Positions 11,222 through 24,404 are shown, counted from the stretch's first letter. The stretch is 64,000 nucleotides of DNA from Paramacrobiotus metropolitanus (GCF_019649055.1 NW_026570233.1:1775723-1839722); one strand, 5' to 3'. Numbers and translations are program-made. The notes: generated by a model from the sequence alone, not told the origin.

Positions 11222-12456
11222 CTACGAAAAAAAGCGTTCACGAAACCAGCCGAACGACTGCATTGCCAAAGATCAAGAATAAATAAAACACCAGCTATGA
11301 TTTGGCTATTGCCACTCTGCTGGACTAAAGGGAAGTTGTGCGTTTGAAAAGAAGGTACTGCAGTATACATGTACTGCAGTGCTCAACCTCAGTTACAGAA
11401 CGAGATGTCTGTAAGAGGTGGCCACGTCCACATAATGTGTATTCGAAGCCCCTCCCATGAGTACGGCCCCGGCGACGCAATATGTCGGCGGGCTGATGAA
11501 TCCCAACAGAATAATAGGTGTAAGTGTATAAGTATATTTGTGTCCAGAATAAATTCGATATCAAATAAATAACTAGACATCGTTTATTTATTTATTATTT
11601 GGTTCTTTTTTTTAAATGGTGATTTCATACAGAATAGTGGGTATTTATAAAGCGAGCCATTTTCGAAACAACCTAGGCTGAGTGGCTGAATAAATTAATC
11701 GAAATGGGCCATTGTATTTCTTTGCTGCGACAAATACATCAGAAAAGACAAGCCTCAAGAGGTACATAATTTTCAATTTATAGACTCGGGGGTCGTGCTA
11801 AAACTGTGTATTAAACTGCTTCGCATAGACTAAGAGAAGCACTCTACGCATTCGAGCAAATGAGTATTTCGTAGTGCTTTTAAAATGAAGTTTAAAGTGC
11901 TGAACGTACCAATCCCGAATCCGTGCATTGGATATTATCAAAGCATGGATCTCCGTGATGTGCAGCTGTAAACAAATGAAACAACTCAAATCAAACGACC
12001 TCCTTTATACAGGCATCTGTACGAGTATAATCTCAGTCCGTCGGGAACAATTATTACCTTTTAGACCTGTGGACAGAATCAACAGCATAGATATCGTTCT
12101 CAGCATTTTTCGCTACAAAATGAAAGTAACAAGGCGAAAACAATTTCAGATTTTTTGACATAAACTGGGGAAATCACAAACTGGTAACAATTTATTTATT
12201 TGTAGTAACTGGTAAGTGAACTTTTCTGACACTGTTCAGCAGTGCAGCTGACGACTGTTCTGCAAGTTGGATGGTTAACAAAGTGCATAAGCATTCTGAA
12301 GAATTGTAAATCAAAGCCGGCCGGCATTTCTGTTTGCTGATGTGGCTCATGCGTTCGTTGATCTGCCGGTTATCACCAGAAGAGAGAAGCCGGCTTTTCG
12401 TAACCGCAAAACTTTCACTCGCTTTGGTAGCCTGTTTAATTATCTTCTGATCAAAA
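11222..12456. other. No gene recognised
   Basis: Only short open frames without splice context. A pyrimidine-rich microsatellite-like tract follows at about 12496-12514. Confidence 0.35.
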
Positions 12457-12642
12457 TTAATGCCAATGCAGCTTCTTAATTTTTGTCAATAATTTCTCTC
12501 TCTTTCTCTCTATCAGTAATCTAATGTCTATAATTTTCCCGCAGGCCTTCGTGACTTTCTCCTTATCTGTCTTGCAGAGATTTTTTCCAAAACTACGATA
12601 TGTTGGTTCTTCATTTAGCTCATCTTTCCATGTATTCAACAT
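12457..12642 (-). CDS. Possible death-domain-like exon
   Basis: A 61-codon frame follows acceptor TTTTATAG directly and ends at TAA. It begins MLNTWKDELNEEPTYRSFGK and continues with an amphipathic Lys/Glu-rich segment. The W-K...P-T-Y-R...L pattern recalls the last helices of death domains (family knowledge, not aligned). The C-terminal part overlaps a GA-rich tract, which may inflate its helix-like look. No other exon was found, so it could equally be a chance frame. Confidence 0.3.
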   Translation of the reverse strand: MLNTWKDELNEEPTYRSFGKNLCKTDKEKVTKACGKIIDIRLLIERKREKLLTKIKKLHWH

Positions 12643-13330
12643 CTATAAAACAAAGATCGCGTTGTGCAGGTCGGACATATGTAGCCGGCAGGAAGGTTGA
12701 TAAAAATTTTCTTTACATACAAAAAGAGATTTTGCTAAATAATCTCTTAAAGGCATGCATGTACCTTAAGATATTCTGATTCCCTATTCGCTAATTCATC
12801 CTGGCTGTATTAATATTGGCGTCGTTTGATGGACATAAAAAAGTTTTAATGACAATTCTACTCAGATATAAGGAAAAAACACGATGATAACATTTATGGG
12901 TTAAAAATACGAATGTTCCCCATTTTTTTTCCAAGTTTTTAATCGCACTTCATTAATCCTGAAGAAGTATGAGAAATCTTGACCAAATCGAATCACTTGC
13001 AAGAAAAACACCACAACATAAAACACCGCCGAACACAAAAATCGAAACAAAAAAATTATCACCATCTGTAGCCAGGTCAGACTGTCAATCAAACGTCCAT
13101 TCTGCACAGAAACCACGCGCAGCAAAAAAAGCCGCAGTTGCGTAAATCAAATTACAAAAACAAAAAAGACCTCAACACAAAAGAAAACTGATAAAATTTT
13201 TTGCCATCTAGTACGTTCGCGTGTCAGCTTCATTCGTCCAGTCCAGGATATTGTGCCCACTCTGTTTCGGTCCTCCAACCGTTGGTTAGACAAGCGATCA
13301 TCATCGTATAGCGGCAAGCGGTGTGCATTG
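12643..13330. other. Downstream flank of the abLIM-like gene
   Basis: AT-rich sequence with no supported exon. It probably includes the 3' UTR of the abLIM-like gene, whose stop is at 13331. Confidence 0.35.
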
Positions 13331-16300
13331 TCAAAATAATTTAACGCGCTTTTTCAGCTCGTTGCGCTTCCACTCGGGAAGCCGGTAGAATTCCTCGTGC
13401 GACATGCGGAAAATGTTCAAAAAATCTTCCGTCGCCAGGTGCAACTAAAAACAGCACTTTTTAAAAAACAATTAACGGAAGAACGTACTCTTATTTGTTG
13501 TTATGGTGCTCTGTAATTGCATAGCGGGTGTTATTTTGCGAACAAAAAACAACAAATACAAATGGGCCTCCAGAATATTTCGCGCCTTTATAACGCCTTG
13601 CATTTGGTTTTTTTATTTTATCTTACTCGATTCGATTATTGTGAAAATTCGTATGAAAACATGGCTTTGAATTCCCTTCAACGAATTTTCTTAAAAGCGA
13701 ATCTACAACATTGGCCTTTTTCGTGCAGTACAAAATCTTAATGCGCATTGTTATTGCGGCATGATTTGTACAATATTCTTCCGGTAAATCTGCTTCTCTT
13801 TAAGTTTCTTTTATTTCTTTTTGCTGCAATATATACCTCTAAATGACCGCGATCCACATCGTCCGGAAGACGTCGGTTCGTTACCAGCAACTTATGGACC
13901 TACAGGAAAATCCTTATAATATTGGAGCTATCTTAAAAATAATGTTTTTCTTATACCGGATAAATAGTACGGTCCTTCCTAACAACCGGTACGACTTTAT
14001 CCAGCGGCTCCAAGAAATCCGCCTGGAAGTAGGGCTCGACGATCTTACTGCGCACCAGCATCATATCGGCGGCACCGCGGTGCCGGTCAAAAATGTAATC
14101 CGGCACTACAACCGCCCACAGTCGGCAGATCATTAGGCAAGATATTTGTGTAACACGATCATTAGCAAACCTTACACGTTGTGCTGGCAAATTCGCCGCT
14201 CTGTGATTTATGCATATCATCGCTGATGAATGTGCCGTTATCCTGTGAACATAATTATCACATCAGACATGTGTTGCAACAACCGCCAGAGTTACATTTG
14301 TGGTGATTAGTCTGGGATTGTTCCATGCACTCGTATGTAATACAGTATGTTAAGTAATCTGTCTAATGAGACAGAATTGCTACGTACGAAGATTAGCTCC
14401 GGTATGCCAGGACTCATCCGGCCAACCTGCGGTAACGTTGATGATTTCGGCGTCGTCGCCGTGGAGAGCCCGTAGCCCGGACGCGGAACTGCAACATCGA
14501 ACCGTAAAATGCAAAGAATGGCATTCATACTTCAAATTTTTTAAATAAAAATACTTTAATGATGAAGTGTCGCGGCTCTTTATTTTTAGTGTGATGATGT
14601 TGCCTAATTCAGAATTAGTGCTTCAATAAATCAGGCCAGCTAATGTTGGCAAAATACATAGTTCTTCACCAGAACTGGAAATATTCTGGAATCTTGAAAT
14701 TAAACGAAAGAATGTCAGTCTGATGACAGGATGTGACATGTATTTCGTGACTTTTTTCTTGTCGAAGGTATTAATGCGCATATTGAGAGATGAACCGCGG
14801 CGAGAGCAATTAATTTTGACAGCGTTTCACATGTATCTAGCTTGTGCTACTTTACACAAAACAAGTAACTGGCAGCAGATTATTAATGTTGCGGCCACGG
14901 TAACTATTAAACTAAATATAAAACAGTTACTGCATAATGCATATGCATCGAACGATCAAGAAAAGGCAATGTGTAGCTTACTGCTGTAGCTGGGCAGCGT
15001 GCTGGCACCCGACGACGCTGAGCGCCACTTCATCTGCGGCGGCGGCGTGAAGTCCCATTCCTCCCACGGTCGCGGTCTGTCATCCAGGCGTGACGGCGCT
15101 GCAACACCCCGTCATTATCACATACACGCCTTTGCGCTGACATTCATTAATGCACTTATCGATCAGAAAAAAACCCAAATCAAAGGTCACCCACCACAGT
15201 AGGTCCAGGAAAGCTACCCTTTGCATAAACGTAAACATTTCTCTGCCACAAAACGTCAACTATGCCGGTAGAAATTAAAAAAGACACTATTCGTGAATTC
15301 GGCGGAGTTTTTGATACTTTTGTGCAAAACGTTTCTGCGTTGTATTTCGGTGTTCGAAATGCAGGACAATCAAGCGTACGTTTGCTATGCGCGCAAAATC
15401 CAGGTCCATTACAATAACAAATGAATATGTATACAAGTAGTATTACTATGAATTTGTACATAGCAGTTTGCATACAATTACGTACTCGTATATTAATTTT
15501 AGGATGGGGTATTTTTATTTATGGGAACGTACAAGCGAATGCCGGCGAACCATAACGCGGCGGTTGCTGCGGCTCCCGGTTAGCACTCGCTGTTCGCGAC
15601 GCATTGCGCGGATCCAGGCCCCGTCGAAACCGTTCGTGCTTGATGCGCGACCGCTCCTCAATATTATGCAGAAAGACACGCCCGATCCCCGAGGAGATCT
15701 TCTTGAGCTCCTCCGCCTCCTTCCGGATCCGCCCCTCCTCTTTAACCAGTTCCGCCGTCTTTCCCGGATCCAGCAGAATATTCTCATCCACGTCCTCCTC
15801 CCCCGTGTCGCTCTTACTGGTCCTGGAGGAGCCCTCACTAATGCGCCGCCGCCGATCCGGATCGGCGTACACGTAAGGCGGTGCCGGGAAATCATCGCGC
15901 TCAATCTTGGGCGGCTCCGTCGCCGGGGTGGGCCGAGCGTCCGGGTAGGTGGAGAGGGCGATAGGCTCCTCGTTGTTCATGTGCGGCGATCGTCGGCCCG
16001 AGGGGCTGCTGTAAGCTACGTTCTCGCGGGACTGTGTGATGCAGGCGTCCCGCAGGATGTCCATGCCGCGGCGCCGTGTAGGAATGCGGATCTTTACACC
16101 CTGGCCCTCTGTGATTATGGAAGCGAGTTTAGTTTATAGGTTTCTTAGAAAGGGTGATGTGTGTACCGGGTCGGTGGTAGTCCGGGACTTTGGTAGGGTG
16201 GGGCTGGTGCGGTGCCAGCATGTAGGTGGGCTCATGATCCGGCGGAAGGTACGCCTGGGTGTACACTTTCCCGGCTTCCGCCCAGTCGAGAGGCGAAGGG

Positions 16301-17207
16301 CTTTGCGGCCTTGACGAGCGCTACAATTCCAAGCGTTAAAATCTGATGTTCTAAAAACACTCTTTCTCTTTAAGGATATAAGAAACAAGTGACCATAACC
16401 TTGGTTTTGCACGCTTGACTGAAGAAAATATGCTGCTACAATTGGAAAAAATAGTGCTAAAATAAAAAATCGATAAGAAAAACCGAAATGCTTAATTTGA
16501 TCAAAGTTATGCAGATAATTATAAAACGACGAGAATTGTAACTGACGGCGAAGTAACCATCAGTTCATAGATAATTAACCGGCACTGACAGCCCCTTTGA
16601 AAAATTTCCAACAAAACTTTAAGTACACTATACAAGCAGAAAAATAAATGCAGCACACTATCAGGCTCCATCAAATGTAAAGCAACTAAAATAAATTTAT
16701 CGGAAACTAGATGTAACTAACTTAAAGTTACCATGCCGGAAAAGCAAGTTGTGTAGTGAAAATAACTGTAAACGTAAATTACCTCGGTGCTGGCAAGCGA
16801 ATTAATAGGCGCCGGGATATTAAGTGGCGGCTGCGTTGAAAATAGAAAGACCAAACCGTCATGCACATGCAGAATTGTTAGTACAGAAAGCGCGTGCGGA
16901 AGAAATGACAGCAGCGGCGTTTAAACACCCGCGCGTCAACATGCTCAACAACAAACAACAGCCACTCAAGTCAACACAGGCGTGGAAGCGCGTGCAGCTA
17001 GGTAATTGCCAGCGTCATTACCGGAATGTGTGGGGAGTGGCGGCCGGAGGAGGAGAGGTGCTGGTGCATGCCCAGCGACTGCGACTGGGAGTGCTCGTCG
17101 GTGGCCGAGATGGTCACGCGGCCCGACATCTCCGGCGCGGTGGACGCCTCCTGGCTGCCGGCCTGCTCGGGGTCATTGTCGGCGGCCGATGTGTCTTCTT
17201 CTACCAT
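13331..17207 (-). CDS. abLIM/dematin-family actin-binding protein with villin headpiece
   Basis: Nine exons join in frame: 17022-17207, 16167-16320, 15533-16108, 14982-15098, 14388-14488, 14176-14242, 13957-14105, 13837-13899 and 13331-13444, giving about 508 aa. The last 37 residues are a villin headpiece (HLATEDFLNIFRMSHEEFYR, then PEWKRNELKK, ending KLF), an F-actin binding fold. It is preceded by LLVTNRRLPDDVDR, the conserved lead-in of abLIM/Unc-115 proteins. Residues 114-305 carry the family's charged helical stretch and LDPRNASRTASANREP. The model starts at ATG 17207, just inside an exon with a good acceptor (TTGTTACAG), so 5' UTR or further coding exons lie upstream. No LIM-domain exons were seen between 17.2 and 25.6 kb, so this may be a dematin-like short form or LIM exons may be farther away. 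It likely links membrane or signalling sites to actin (family knowledge). The 14388 donor (GTACGT) was preferred over a weaker GTTGG site. Confidence 0.88.
15180..15473 (-). CDS. Small secreted Cys peptide nested in an abLIM-like intron
   Basis: A 97-codon ATG-to-TGA frame lies wholly inside the 15099-15532 intron on the same strand. It opens with a signal peptide (MYKFIVILLVYIFICYC after an earlier ATG). It then has FCAHSKRTLDCPAF and AETFCTK, which follow the pattern of the Cys-rich linker exon of the CUB-like genes (LxC...INCPxxY...FC). There is no intron, so it might be a retrocopy or a chance frame. The rest of the protein is not recognised. Evidence is the signal peptide plus the linker-like pattern only. 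Confidence 0.35.
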   Translation of the reverse strand: MQTAMYKFIVILLVYIFICYCNGPGFCAHSKRTLDCPAFRTPKYNAETFCTKVSKTPPNSRIVSFLISTGIVDVLWQRNVYVYAKGSFPGPTVVGDL

Positions 17208-18849
17208 TTTGAAGCTCAGCTTCCTGTAACAATATTTCAGATTGCACCTTCAAGATTTTAATATCCCTTTATCAACTAATCTTATTTTCAGTCATTTGTT
17301 TAATTTTGATTCCAGCTTATTTAAGAATTTTCTGGTCTTTTGAAAATCTAGAAGCATCTATACAATAAAAACGTCCTTATTTGTATGTGCAGTAAAGATA
17401 TGTATCGCATCGCCACCATTATTTTTGCGTCGTTCTAAATATTTTTATTTTTTTGTCCACGGTTTACATGTTCATACAGATATGTATATACGAGTATATA
17501 TTATACTGTATATATATAGTATATAAAATTTGTGACCTGAAAAATCAAAGGTACTAACTAGCCTTTGATTTGCTACCGTTTATAAAATGCGCAAAAGTTG
17601 GCCGGTGAAGTTTTTTTCCAAAATGATATCAAATATATATTTTACACCAATAGCTTGAAATTTCAAACAAAGTTTTGGTAATGATTTTCTTCTTGCGACT
17701 GACGCAATACTTTTAGGGGTATTGCCAGTCGCACTATACGTATTGAACATTCGTAAAGCAGCTGATTCCACACTACTTCCAAATAAATTTCCACACGATG
17801 AATAGAGCAGAAATGACCTAAAAAATTTGTCAGTAATATGCCAAAAACGTGCTCAAGCGGCAAGCGATGAAAACGCACTACTGCCAACATTTCCGCCGCT
17901 TTTCCATTTAACCGGACCCGGCATTCTACAAATATTCAATAGCTCTGAGATCCTGATGGATACTACAGGAGACAGGACAAAATTTGACAACAGTCTTGAT
18001 GAAAGGATTGAAATTCCCACAAGTAGATATGTACTATACACTATATACAAGGACGGTTATATATGGAGATATTCTTGAAAGAAAATCGCCAATAAATGCG
18101 CGTACAAAGTTGGCAAAGATGGATTTGTCCGCGAGTGACCCTGATAAATCAATCACCAGTTGGAATAACCCACTTAGCCAAATCTGGCCCCCGACCATAT
18201 GCACCAGCACAATTTGCCGAATGGGAGATGAATTGTCAGGATTGTCCAGTAAGAAATATTCACCAGATTTCTGTTAGCCACGAAATCAATGAATTTCCAT
18301 TTTCATTGATCTAGGACAATTTGCCTTCGATTTATAAAACCGTTAGCTATCTTTACGGACACCTTTACTATTCTAGGCTAACGGTTGTCAAATTAAAAAA
18401 AATTACGTTCGAAACCGTTTTTTTCAAGAAAAAAAACGATTATTTTTACTTTATCATTTAATTTATTTGCCTCGAATATGGTGCACGAAATCAGGCCAAA
18501 ACGATACATGACTACCATACAATTACAAATCGCAAAATTATATAAGTTAATCAATGTAGATATATACAAAATTTTCTTGACAGTTCGCACATGGAAAATT
18601 ATGAAAGAAATTAGGCCAAATTGACCAGCAGGATATTCCGTGCTGCGATGGCGCTATTCGGTATTGCTTAACCGTGCCATTTAAAACATTTTTGCCTCTG
18701 ATTCTAAGTTCTTTAAAAAGTCCTTTACTAAGGATGATTCCAGAGTTATTGGTAAATCATTAAATTCTTGTCCATAATAATACGTTGTCATTTCATCCAG
18801 CTCAATCCACTAAATGCCGCAGTCAAACCCGATAACCCCGGCTCAATAA
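17208..18849. other. Gene-poor flank upstream of the abLIM-like gene
   Basis: AT-rich sequence with a TA-rich microsatellite at about 17476-17527. The short frames have no splice context. It may contain 5' UTR exons of the abLIM-like gene that I cannot place. Confidence 0.35.
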
Positions 18850-19340
18850 GTATTGTGTTATATTGCGCAATCTTCAACAGTCATACAGCGAAATCCCCTG
18901 TGGTCCTTTTCTCTTCCTCCTCCCTGGATGCGCCGTGGCATCCCCGGTGGAGCCCAACACAAATCCCCAATGCAATATTATCCCCCAGCCCCGGTCTGCA
19001 CCGCGCGCGTCCAGTCAGCAGGAAAAAACGCCGCGCCAATCAGGCTGTTTGTTTAATGTCCTATTGGCTAATCGTAGCGGATGCGCCGCGCACGATGCAG
19101 TCAAGCGGACAAATAAGCGGCTTATCTGCCGCCAATTATATTGCTGCCTGGTCAGCGGTGGATAAGACGTTTAAACTTGGCCGCAGGATTAGACACCCGC
19201 ACCGAGAGAGAGAAAGACTGAGGAAGACGCGGAAAAAAGAGAAAAAAAATACAAGCTAAAGCGATTACCCCGGGAAATGACAGATCTCGTGAGCTAAATG
19301 GATATGGCCGGGCATTATCAGGCCGGGCAATGTCAGAATG
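18850..19340. promoter_or_regulatory. GC-rich motif cluster, candidate enhancer or promoter
   Basis: This is a GC-rich island inside AT-rich sequence. It holds several CCAAT/ATTGG boxes (CCAATCAGG, CTATTGGCTAAT, GCCAATT) and GATA sites (CTTATCTG, GGATAAG) within 150 bases. A plus-strand open frame runs across it but has no coding character. The regulatory role is inferred from motif density and its place 5' of the abLIM-like gene. Confidence 0.35.
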
Positions 19341-21169
19341 ACTGTAATAATCCCAGACGAATTTCTCGCGCAATACCAACGTTGCATTTGGGCGCTGTAT
19401 AAAACTGCTATATTCTTTTTAAATTCGGGATACGTATCCTAATTCTTTTAGCGACGAAACTCTTTATTTTTATTGTCACTTGAATAAAAGACTACTGTTA
19501 TTTTTAACTTAATACACAGGAAATTAAGTTGTTCATGCAGTGAATAATTTGTGCTCAGTTAAATATCCGTAAATAATGAAAAATATTTCTGCAACATATT
19601 AGATTAATCTTTCTTTACAAAAAGTGTTGGAATTGTAATATAAAAATTGTTTAAAGGAATATGAAACTTTTGTCGGTATACCTTATACGTAACGGAAATT
19701 AACGAAGTTGATTCTTTAATCAATTTAATAAGAGCTCTTTTTTTTTGGAGAGCCTACTTGTATAACAAATGTAGCAAGTGTAATGCGTTCATTATATTGT
19801 TGGATTCGGCGTAAGAGTGCCGATTTAACGAGCTTCTTGAAACGGCCAAGAGGAACCTTGATCGAACGCTTTATTGCGGTTATAAAAGCAATCGATCAGG
19901 TGCGAATGTGCCGCAAATTGTGACGAACGCGCGCATAGACATTACCGCACACAACTACTTCCGGTCGCTGTTCAGACCATTAAGCGGAATATTAAATACC
20001 CGACCACCGCAATCTGCTCGGACTGGCTACAGTTGTTTCCATCGCAAACATTACGCAACCGATTGATCCTGAGAAAAGCGCCGAATAAATACAAAACAAA
20101 TCGAATAAATGAGCAAAATCATCAGTTCAACACCTGAGTGGATCAAGGAGATTTTTTCAAAGATTCTATCGTTAATATTTATCCCAGTAATGAACATTAA
20201 AACCCTCATCTAAAATACCGTGATAATAAATACGCAACAAAATTCACTGCACTGAGAATTTACAAAAACATATTTTTATCTATTCGCGCGCTTCGATTAT
20301 CGATAGTTTACAATTATAAACGGAAAAAATACCGGAATTTCGATTAGCGTGTTGATTAAAAATTGGGAATCCATATGGACGTAACTCGATACTTGCTTAA
20401 AAATGCTGCCGTTGACCTACAGAGGCATGTTACGCGACAGTCGTCCCAGTTTCGTAAAAAAACCTCATTAAAGTATTGAATTTCGTGTTATTGTTATTAG
20501 AAAAAGTGAAATTCAATCGATGAACGATATATAAACGCGCGCACACACACCGCCCGGCATATTTCCACAACATTTAACAGCTAATCTCCTCCGCAACCCA
20601 ACAGACGGAAACGTGCAGACAAACATATGAACCATTTTGCTCCGATAAATGAACCGGTCTAAAATTAGCCGCCACCGGACGGGTGCAACATCCTCCCAAA
20701 AATCGGCAAATATGTCCATCAGCCAATCATCCGTTTTAATTTATTATTGTGCCTCTCTAATGCAGTTTGCCGGATGTTAAACTTAATGATTCCGTTTAAC
20801 GAAAACCACTCTCTTTTCCCAAAAAATGGAAGTCGCTTTTTCCATCACTTTATGCATTAACAATATGCTGCCAGTTTCGTTGTTTAATATTTGCTAAGTT
20901 AATTTTCTGTTGTTTTCTCTCAGTTTACGGTAAAACATTCCAATATTTCAAAACATTTTTTGAGATTCCCAAATGAAGAAAATCATTGTATATATTATTT
21001 TTTGAGAAGACCCGTTTTTAATAACCAACAGAATTTTATTCATACAACTTGTTTCCGTTTTTTTGAAAAAATAATTATGTATCGGCGGCCTAAGAAGTAA
21101 GTCAATATTTTCCTAATTGATTGATTTATTTTTCTCTCGTTTGTTAACAGTGTTTGCTCAAGCGATTAG
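19341..21169. other. Gene-poor AT-rich flank
   Basis: No supported exon, RNA gene or repeat was seen. Confidence 0.35.
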
Positions 21170-21500
21170 TTGTCGGAGTGATTCCACTTGAGAAAGTTTT
21201 TTCTGCTTTATACTCGGCCGCATAAGCAGTGAGAGTGTGGTTAGCCTTGAGGTGAGCCCAAACAGCGCATTCACACGCATTATCTGTCAATCATGAGAGC
21301 CCTCGGCTCACTCGCTAATTTCTCCACAGGTTATCGCCGATTATTACACACACTGCACACAAAGGCCGAGCCGGACTGATAAGATAGGCGCTTGACAAGT
21401 CACTCATTCCTCTATTGGCCTGGTTTTAAAATGGGCTTGAAATCGCTAACCGATAAATTATGGAATTTTCGGAAATAGACACTGTTAATAGTGACAGCGT
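21170..21500. promoter_or_regulatory. Homeodomain/GATA motif cluster, candidate enhancer
   Basis: A compact stretch contains ATTATCTGTCAATCATG (GATA next to a Pbx/Meis-like TGTCAATCA), CTGATAAGATAGG (paired GATA) and a CTATTGGCC box. The density stands out from its AT-rich surroundings. Function is inferred. Confidence 0.3.
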
Positions 21501-22739
21501 CTGGTTGTTACAGGCTGTTATAAAAATCCCCGATCGCTAAAAAAATATTTGTTACCTGAGTCCAGTCAAAATATTTTCTTAGTTAAAACATTTTCACACT
21601 AGCAAAATGTCGCATAAACGTTATTGAAGATTAAAGCGAAGGGCCTAAGCGCCAACAAAATTAATACACATATTAAAAAAAACTACTGTCAACTGTCGCG
21701 ATAATAATATATGCATTATGTTTTAAGAAAATTAATACCGGCTAAAACATTTTACTGGGTTGAGCGCAGTCCCGCATTTTTTTGACAGCTAATTCATTCG
21801 CCAAGTTTTGAGTACCCTAATTTACACTCATAAATTCTGCCCGCAAATATTCCCCGTCGACACTAACGGCGCCGGGATCTTCCGGGTGTGTACGGCCGCA
21901 AATAAATCAACATTTAAGTAGCACCTAGCAAATTGTAAGGTTAAACGAACCGTTTAGCAGAAGGCGTGGTAGTCGTTAAGGTGGATAATGGTAAGGTAGC
22001 GGCGTGTGTGTGGCGGTAAGCAGGGGCAGCGGTAGCAGAAGCAAGCAGCGATGGCGAACCGGTTCCCAGCACACTGGCCATCAATCCGCCAACGATGACG
22101 TAACCATTCCCGACGGCCGCTGATCAGTATTGGCAAACAAAGAAAATTGATCTTAAGCTACCCCGCGATTGTCCAGACTAAAGATTCTGCAGCGTGTGTT
22201 GTTTTTGAGAAGATCCGCAAGTTGATTAAGTTCAGTAGGGCAAATTTATCTCGTTCACTTTCACTGCAGTGGCATGGCACACGACAGATGCTGGTGTGTG
22301 CAAATGGTAACGCGGTGTGCTGCGCTCGGAAAGAGATACCGAGCAGACTAGACTGGTCGGGGCTTCAAAACCGCATACAAACGCACTCATACAAATTCAT
22401 AACGCGTATGTACACGCATAATGCCGGCTATCAAATCCGGCTGCGCACTACTGATACGCGCCGCATCACATTCGGTAGACTGCAGTAGTCATATGCACAC
22501 TCGAACGGACAGCGGAATAACAAGCAACAACAAACCAGCTGATAGAGGCACGGCAGAGCAGCGAGTTGCTGCTGCCTTGTAAAATGCAATTAAACATAGA
22601 TTTGTCCTTGTCAATTAGACAGTTCTGTCTCTCAAACTAACAGACAAAACACGACACGGACACTCTGCCGGATAAAAGGCCCCCCTATCCCCTTACTCTT
22701 ATCCAATAAAAAACAACACCGGACTAGTTTAAAAGTCAT
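21501..22739. other. Gene-poor flank
   Basis: No supported gene. The short open frames on either strand lack splice context. Confidence 0.3.
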
Positions 22740-24210
22740 CCCAAACAGCGCTCGAAACGGGAGAGAGAAGGAGTTTGTATCCATTTAGCCCGCTGCAGTC
22801 TGGCTGCTGGTTGGGATACAGACGGCGAGCGGGGGTTAAGATGCAAGAGAGAGAGGGAGAGAGGGAATTAATCGATCGCCGCTGCCTCTCTTTCTCTCTG
22901 CTCATTCTCTGGGGCGACATAGACGCACACCAGAGGAGAAAGCAGCAGTGTACGCGGAAAAAGGGAATGGCTGAGTGTTTGATCATGTGGACAACAGCCG
23001 GAGGGGGATGCGGAGCCGGGCCCGGGCTTAATAGAAATGGATCGTGTTCATGGGAACATGAGCAGAATATTGGGCATCGAGTGGCCCCGGCTGTATGCTG
23101 TAACTGGCTGCCAGCGCTGATTATTCAAAGGCTGAAATATGACAGCATCTGGACAGAGTAGTACGGCACACAAACCGGCATTCTGCCAAAATATTGTACC
23201 ACGCCGATCAATGTTCAACAAAGATTTAATTTCCATACATTCAGTTGTCTGTGTATTCTGCTCAAGCACGTGCATCTTTGTACACAGGGATTGTAATTGT
23301 AATAAATTCGCGTAAAATCTCGGTTTTCAGCGAAAAGGTCATCTGGCTGGATATATCAGAAAAATTTAATTTAGGGGATTTAGTCGTACAAAAAATTAAA
23401 AAAAAAATTGAAGATAATCGCTGTGCTGAATTACGTATTGCGTAGGGTTTTAGTTCTTAAAAAATTCCGAGAGTACAATCAAATTTTTGGTTGGCTGGCG
23501 CGTTTGATTAGTTTTCCTTTCGTATGTCCCATCTCGCAAGCGATTGTGACGTGTTTTTTATACCACGATTATTCTTGCCTTCACCCCGCATTACACTCCC
23601 CGCTCCTGCTCATGTGACGGTGGCCCGGGATCGATCAAGTGAAAGACCTCCTAATGATGTCATACATCTTCCCTTTTGGCTGCCAGGGCCACCTCTAAGA
23701 GCGGGCGCGCCGCGTTATTGCCGCGCGGGCCGCGATAAAGCCTGTCAAAATGACTATAGCCCACCATTAGCGCTGTTACGCAACGATCTGGTAATCGCTG
23801 GGCCGTGTGCTGGCCGTGCACCCGAGCGGAAAGGGTGGGATACAGGGCGAGACAGAAGGAGAGAGTTATAAGGCATCCATCGATCGATGCAGGGGCTCCG
23901 TGGGCCAAATATGTTGCCAAATCCAAAACGGTGCAACTAGCAACACAGCTGAGCCGCGTATTGTAAAGAGGCCATCGGCATGACAAGCGGCCGAATTACC
24001 CCAGTGTTATTGATGGCGGAAGTGCGGGTTATGCAACTCCCAACAGGAAGTCGTCAAATCCAGACAAGCCGGAGAGGGAAACTATGGGATGGTCGATATT
24101 GATGTGTGTACGATAGCTGCTGTGTAATATTTGTGCGCATGCGGCGGACCGAAACGTCGTTGGCAGCCGGCGCGATACGAGGCCGTTGAAGTGCCGCCTT
24201 AAAAGAGGCT
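22740..24210. promoter_or_regulatory. GAGA-rich and GC-rich region, candidate promoter/enhancer
   Basis: GAGAG tracts lie at about 22757-22772 and 22844-22865, with a CTCTCTTTCTCTC tract at about 22886-22900. Blocks of unusually high GC content occur at 22770-23120 and 23580-24200, between AT-rich flanks. No open frame here has splice context. It may hold an upstream promoter of the abLIM-like gene on the minus strand; this is inference from composition. Confidence 0.3.
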
Positions 24211-24268
24211 GTTTATAAACAGTCGCTGTAATTGTGTCTTATATTCGTAATGTAACCCATGTGTACAG

Positions 24269-24404
24269 CGAAGGTACTTGTGATAATGATACCGTTGACG
24301 GGGATTGTCAATGCCAGAATTTGCTGATTTCTTGTCCACACAAGAAAGAAATGTTTTGTGATACGTTGAAAGTAGAACACCAAGGACCAGTTAACAATGA
24401 ATGT
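24269..24404 (+). CDS. Cys-rich exon of an unknown gene
   Basis: Acceptor GTGTACAG precedes the exon and donor GTAAGA follows it. Between them lies an open frame with EGTCDNDTVDGDCQC, LLISCPHKKEMFCDTLK and a final NNEC. Six cysteines in about 45 residues suggest a disulfide-rich extracellular module. No signal-peptide or downstream exon could be matched, so direction and coding status rest on the splice sites and Cys pattern alone. Confidence 0.4.

Noticed and set aside
18768-19259. 163-codon plus-strand gene
   Set aside because: It crosses a motif-dense GC island, has no family resemblance or splice context, and the end is a low-complexity Lys/Arg run.
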